Source: CAYJPV01 sp964396055
GTDB taxonomy: Bacteria > Acidobacteriota > Vicinamibacteria > Vicinamibacterales > JAKQTR01
DNA length: 7,950 nt
Reading direction: 5' to 3'
Assembly (NCBI GenBank): GCA_964396055.1
Contig: CAYNDV010000186.1
Location: 1 to 7,950 of the forward strand
In this document: positions 5,896 through 7,950 of the stretch, piece by piece
Position numbering within the stretch: the first letter of the stretch is position 1
How the letters are laid out: every line of letters begins with the position of its first letter
Translations under genes and position numbers: made by a program
Notes under the pieces: model-generated
What the model was told of the DNA's origin: nothing
The model's input: the letters and a program-made list of their open reading frames with translations, nothing else
The model's database searches: none

Positions 5896-5902
5896 CCTCC
5901 CT
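5896..5902 (-). promoter_or_regulatory. infC ribosome binding site that decides its start
   Basis: AGGGAGG on the minus strand is a strong anti-16S match. It lies 5 nt ahead of an in-frame ATC (5890-5888) and about 50 nt ahead of the GTG at 5845, which is too far to serve that GTG. No ATG or GTG in the infC frame lies at a workable distance, so this site supports AUC initiation. Confidence 0.75.
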
Positions 5903-5915
5903 CGGTTACGCGGGG

Positions 5916-7835
5916 CTACCGCCCCTTGCGTCGGACTTCGTCCAGGGCCGCGGCGATGAACGCCCCGACGGCCTGCGGGCCCTGGTCCCCGCTCGCGCGG
6001 CTGCGCACCGACACGGCGTCCTCGGCCATCTCGCGATCGCCGACGACGAGCATGTAGGGGATCTTCTGCAGCTGCGCCTCACGGATCTTGTAGTTGATCT
6101 TCTCTTGCCGCCCGTCCAGCTCGACGCGCAGGCCCGCCGCTCCCAGCCGGTCGCGCACGCCGGCCGCGTAGGCCGCGTGGCGGTCGGCGATGGGCAGGAC
6201 GATGGCCTGCACCGGCGCGATCCACAGGGGAAAGGCCCCGGCGTAGGTCTCGAGCAGCATCGCGATGAAGCGCTCGAAGCTCCCGAAAATCGCCCGGTGG
6301 ATCACCACGGGGCGGTGCTCGGCGTTGTCGGCGCCGATGTACTTCAGATCGAAGCGCTGCGGCAGCTGGTAGTCGAGCTGGATCGTCGCGCACTGCCACT
6401 TCCGCCCCAGGGCGTCGGTGACGTCGAAGTCGATCTTGGGCCCGTAGAACGCGCCGTCGCCCTCGTTGACGACGTAGGGCACGCCCACGGCGTCGAGGGC
6501 CCGCTTCAGCTCGGCCTCCGCGTGGTCCCACTGGGCGATCTCGCCCATGAACTCGGCGGGCCGGGTCGAGAGCTTCATGCTCACGTCCAGGCCGAAGTCG
6601 CCGTACACGCGCTGCACCAGGCGGAGCAGGCGCTCCACCTCCTCGCCGATCTGCGACTCCATCACGAACACGTGGGCGTCGTCCTGCGAGAACTGGCGCA
6701 CGCGGGTCAGGCCCGAGAGCACGCCCGACGCCTCGTTGCGGTGCAGCGCCGTCTGCTCGTGGAACCGCAGCGGCAGGTCGCGGTAGCTCCGCATCTCGCT
6801 CGCGAACACCAGCATGTGGCCCGGGCAGTTCATGGCCTTCATGCCCATCTGCTCGCCTTCGGACTCGACGAGGAACATGTTGGTGCGGTAGTGCTGCCAG
6901 TGGCCGGAGGTCTCCCAGAGGGCCTTGTTGAACACCAGCGGCGTCTTGAGTTCGACGTACCCCGCCGGGAACAGCACCGCCCGCATGTAATCCGCGAGCA
7001 GGTTGTAGAGCGTGGTGCCCTTCGCCAGCCAGAACGCCGCGCCCGGCGCCCACGGGTGGAAGTGGAACAGGCCCAGCTCCCGGCCCAGCCGGCGGTGGTC
7101 CCGCTTCTTCGCTTCCTCGATGCGCTGGAGGTGCGCCTTGAGCTCGGCCTCCGAGAAGAAGGCCGTGCCGTAGATGCGCTGCATCGGCTGGTTCGCCGCG
7201 TCGCCCTTCCAGTACGCGTTCGACGTGGTGAGCAGCTTGAAGGCCTTCAGCCGGCCCGTCGACGGCACGTGCGGACCCGTGCAGAAGTCCAGGAAGACGT
7301 CCTCGATGGCGTAGCACGACACCACCGGGCCGCCCTTCTCCTCGATGAGCTGCACCTTCAGCGGCTCGCCGAGGCGGGCGAAGTGGGCCTTCGCCTCCTC
7401 CTTCGGCAGCATCCGGCGCTCGTAGCGCAGGTCGCGCGCGGCCAGTTCCTGCATCCGGCGCTCGATGGCCTCGAGGTCCTCGGGGACGAACGGCCGCTCG
7501 ACGACGAAATCGTAGAAGAAGCCCTCGTCGGTGGCTGGGCCGATGCCGCACTGGGTGCCCGGGAACAGGCTGGTGACCGCCGCGGCCATGAGGTGGGCCG
7601 TGCTGTGCCGGTACAGGTCGAGGGCCCCTGGGGCGTCCGACGTGACGATGCGCAGCTCGGCGTCGGCGGCCAGCTGGTGCGACAGATCGACCAGGCGGCC
7701 GTCCACCAGGGCCGCCAGGGCGGACTTCGCCAGTCGCGGCGAAATGGACGCCGCCACATCGGCCACTGGCGTGCCCGCGGGCACCGGGCGGCGCGAGCCG
7801 TCCGGTAGCGTGACGGAAACTTCGTTCATCGACAT
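5916..7835 (-). CDS. thrS: threonyl-tRNA synthetase
   Basis: Class II aminoacyl-tRNA synthetase that charges tRNA-Thr with threonine in the cytoplasm and edits mischarged Ser-tRNA. The 639-residue product is close to the usual ~640. Domains in order: N-terminal TGS domain (about 3-65, VTLPDGS onwards); editing domain with HSTAH (H77, H81) and the DFCTGPH motif (C185, H189); class II catalytic core from about 245, with zinc ligands C337 (NCPGH), H388 (QDDAH) and H513 (VIHRA); and an anticodon-binding domain from about 540 (LWIAPVQ). Catalytic motif 2 is seen at RFHEQTALHRNE. All editing and zinc residues are present, so the enzyme should be functional. Two ATGs are possible, 7835 and 7829; neither has a good Shine-Dalgarno sequence. 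The frame stays open to 7916, but that start would lie inside the tRNA. It is first in the thrS-infC-rpmI-rplT cluster and ends 25 nt before the proposed infC start. Confidence 0.97.
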   Translation of the reverse strand: MSMNEVSVTLPDGSRRPVPAGTPVADVAASISPRLAKSALAALVDGRLVDLSHQLAADAELRIVTSDAPGALDLYRHSTAHLMAAAVTSLFPGTQCGIGPATDEGFFYDFVVERPFVPEDLEAIERRMQELAARDLRYERRMLPKEEAKAHFARLGEPLKVQLIEEKGGPVVSCYAIEDVFLDFCTGPHVPSTGRLKAFKLLTTSNAYWKGDAANQPMQRIYGTAFFSEAELKAHLQRIEEAKKRDHRRLGRELGLFHFHPWAPGAAFWLAKGTTLYNLLADYMRAVLFPAGYVELKTPLVFNKALWETSGHWQHYRTNMFLVESEGEQMGMKAMNCPGHMLVFASEMRSYRDLPLRFHEQTALHRNEASGVLSGLTRVRQFSQDDAHVFVMESQIGEEVERLLRLVQRVYGDFGLDVSMKLSTRPAEFMGEIAQWDHAEAELKRALDAVGVPYVVNEGDGAFYGPKIDFDVTDALGRKWQCATIQLDYQLPQRFDLKYIGADNAEHRPVVIHRAIFGSFERFIAMLLETYAGAFPLWIAPVQAIVLPIADRHAAYAAGVRDRLGAAGLRVELDGRQEKINYKIREAQLQKIPYMLVVGDREMAEDAVSVRSRASGDQGPQAVGAFIAAALDEVRRKGR

Positions 7836-7906
7836 CGGCAGAAAATCCGGCGCCGGCGATCCTTGCGTCTCACCGCAGCCGAAGTCACCTCGGGGGTGCG
7901 GGGGAG

Positions 7907-7950
7907 TGGTAGGCACGAGCGGACTCGAACCGCTGACCTCCTGCGTGTCA
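7907..7950 (-). tRNA. tRNA-Val(GAC), 3' part only
   Basis: This is the 3' portion of a valine tRNA; the 5' half lies beyond the right edge. Read on the minus strand, it starts at U33 (7950), followed by G34-A35-C36 (7949-7947), A37 and C38. Next come the 3' arm of the anticodon stem GCAGG, a five-base variable loop AGGTC, and a T arm AGCGG-TTCGAGT-CCGCT whose five pairs are perfect. The acceptor 3' strand is CGTGCCT, the discriminator base is A, and CCA is encoded at 7909-7907. Identity rests on counting back from the T arm and on the U33 rule, because the 5' anticodon arm is not visible. The thrS start is only 71 nt downstream with no convincing terminator between, so the two may share a transcript. 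Confidence 0.88.

Noticed and set aside
6079..7551. Long minus-strand frame of about 490 codons inside thrS
   Set aside because: It is out of frame with thrS, extremely Arg/Pro/Gly-rich and without a recognisable domain.
5598..7808. Long open frame on the plus strand (about 736 codons) opposite thrS and infC
   Set aside because: It is a compositional shadow of thrS and infC; no domain or ribosome site supports it.
7842..7856. CCGGCGCCGG followed by ATTTT on the minus strand, as a terminator before thrS
   Set aside because: The palindrome allows only about three pairs around a workable loop and the T-run is four long, so it is too weak to call. It would also cut off thrS just ahead of its start.
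7836..7916. thrS start at 7916
   Set aside because: It would overlap the tRNA acceptor stem, and the added residues do not resemble a TGS-domain start.

Overview
The window is a compact, high-GC bacterial chromosome segment. Every supported gene lies on the minus strand, so transcription runs from position 7950 towards position 1. Gene content (thrS-infC-rpmI-rplT, then a zapB-like gene, zapA, 6S RNA, RNase Y, thiL) and very GC-rich codon use suggest a Gram-negative-type lineage such as Acidobacteriota (Vicinamibacteria-like) or a deltaproteobacterial relative. This placement is inferred from gene order and protein style, not from a search.

Layout, in the direction of transcription. (1) 7950-7907: 3' half of a tRNA, anticodon GAC (Val), with encoded CCA, 71 nt ahead of thrS. 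(2) 7835-4515: the translation cluster thrS, infC, rpmI, rplT. infC appears to start at an AUC codon with a strong Shine-Dalgarno sequence, the kind of non-canonical start expected for autoregulated IF3. A 122-nt gap between rpmI and rplT is full of inverted repeats, two of which compete for the same partner. (3) 4482-3905: a ZapB-like coiled-coil gene and zapA, continuing the same run. (4) about 3873-3645: a sigma70-type promoter and a 6S RNA gene (ssrS), recognisable from its closing stem, conserved apical arm and 3' bubble hairpin. (5) 3547-1: rny (RNase Y), thiL, a DUF2062 membrane protein and a 3D-domain cell-wall protein. The last three overlap their upstream neighbours (17, 4 and 4 bp), which suggests a translationally coupled operon. 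The 3D-domain gene runs off the left edge.

The genes form two functional blocks joined by 6S RNA: protein synthesis plus Z-ring assembly upstream, then RNA turnover, thiamine diphosphate synthesis and envelope proteins downstream. This is mostly a housekeeping region. I see no mobile element, CRISPR array, defence cassette or clearly new system. The points worth a second look are regulatory: the infC start codon, the rpmI-rplT spacer, the 6S RNA lying between zapA and rny, and the absence of pheST after rplT.
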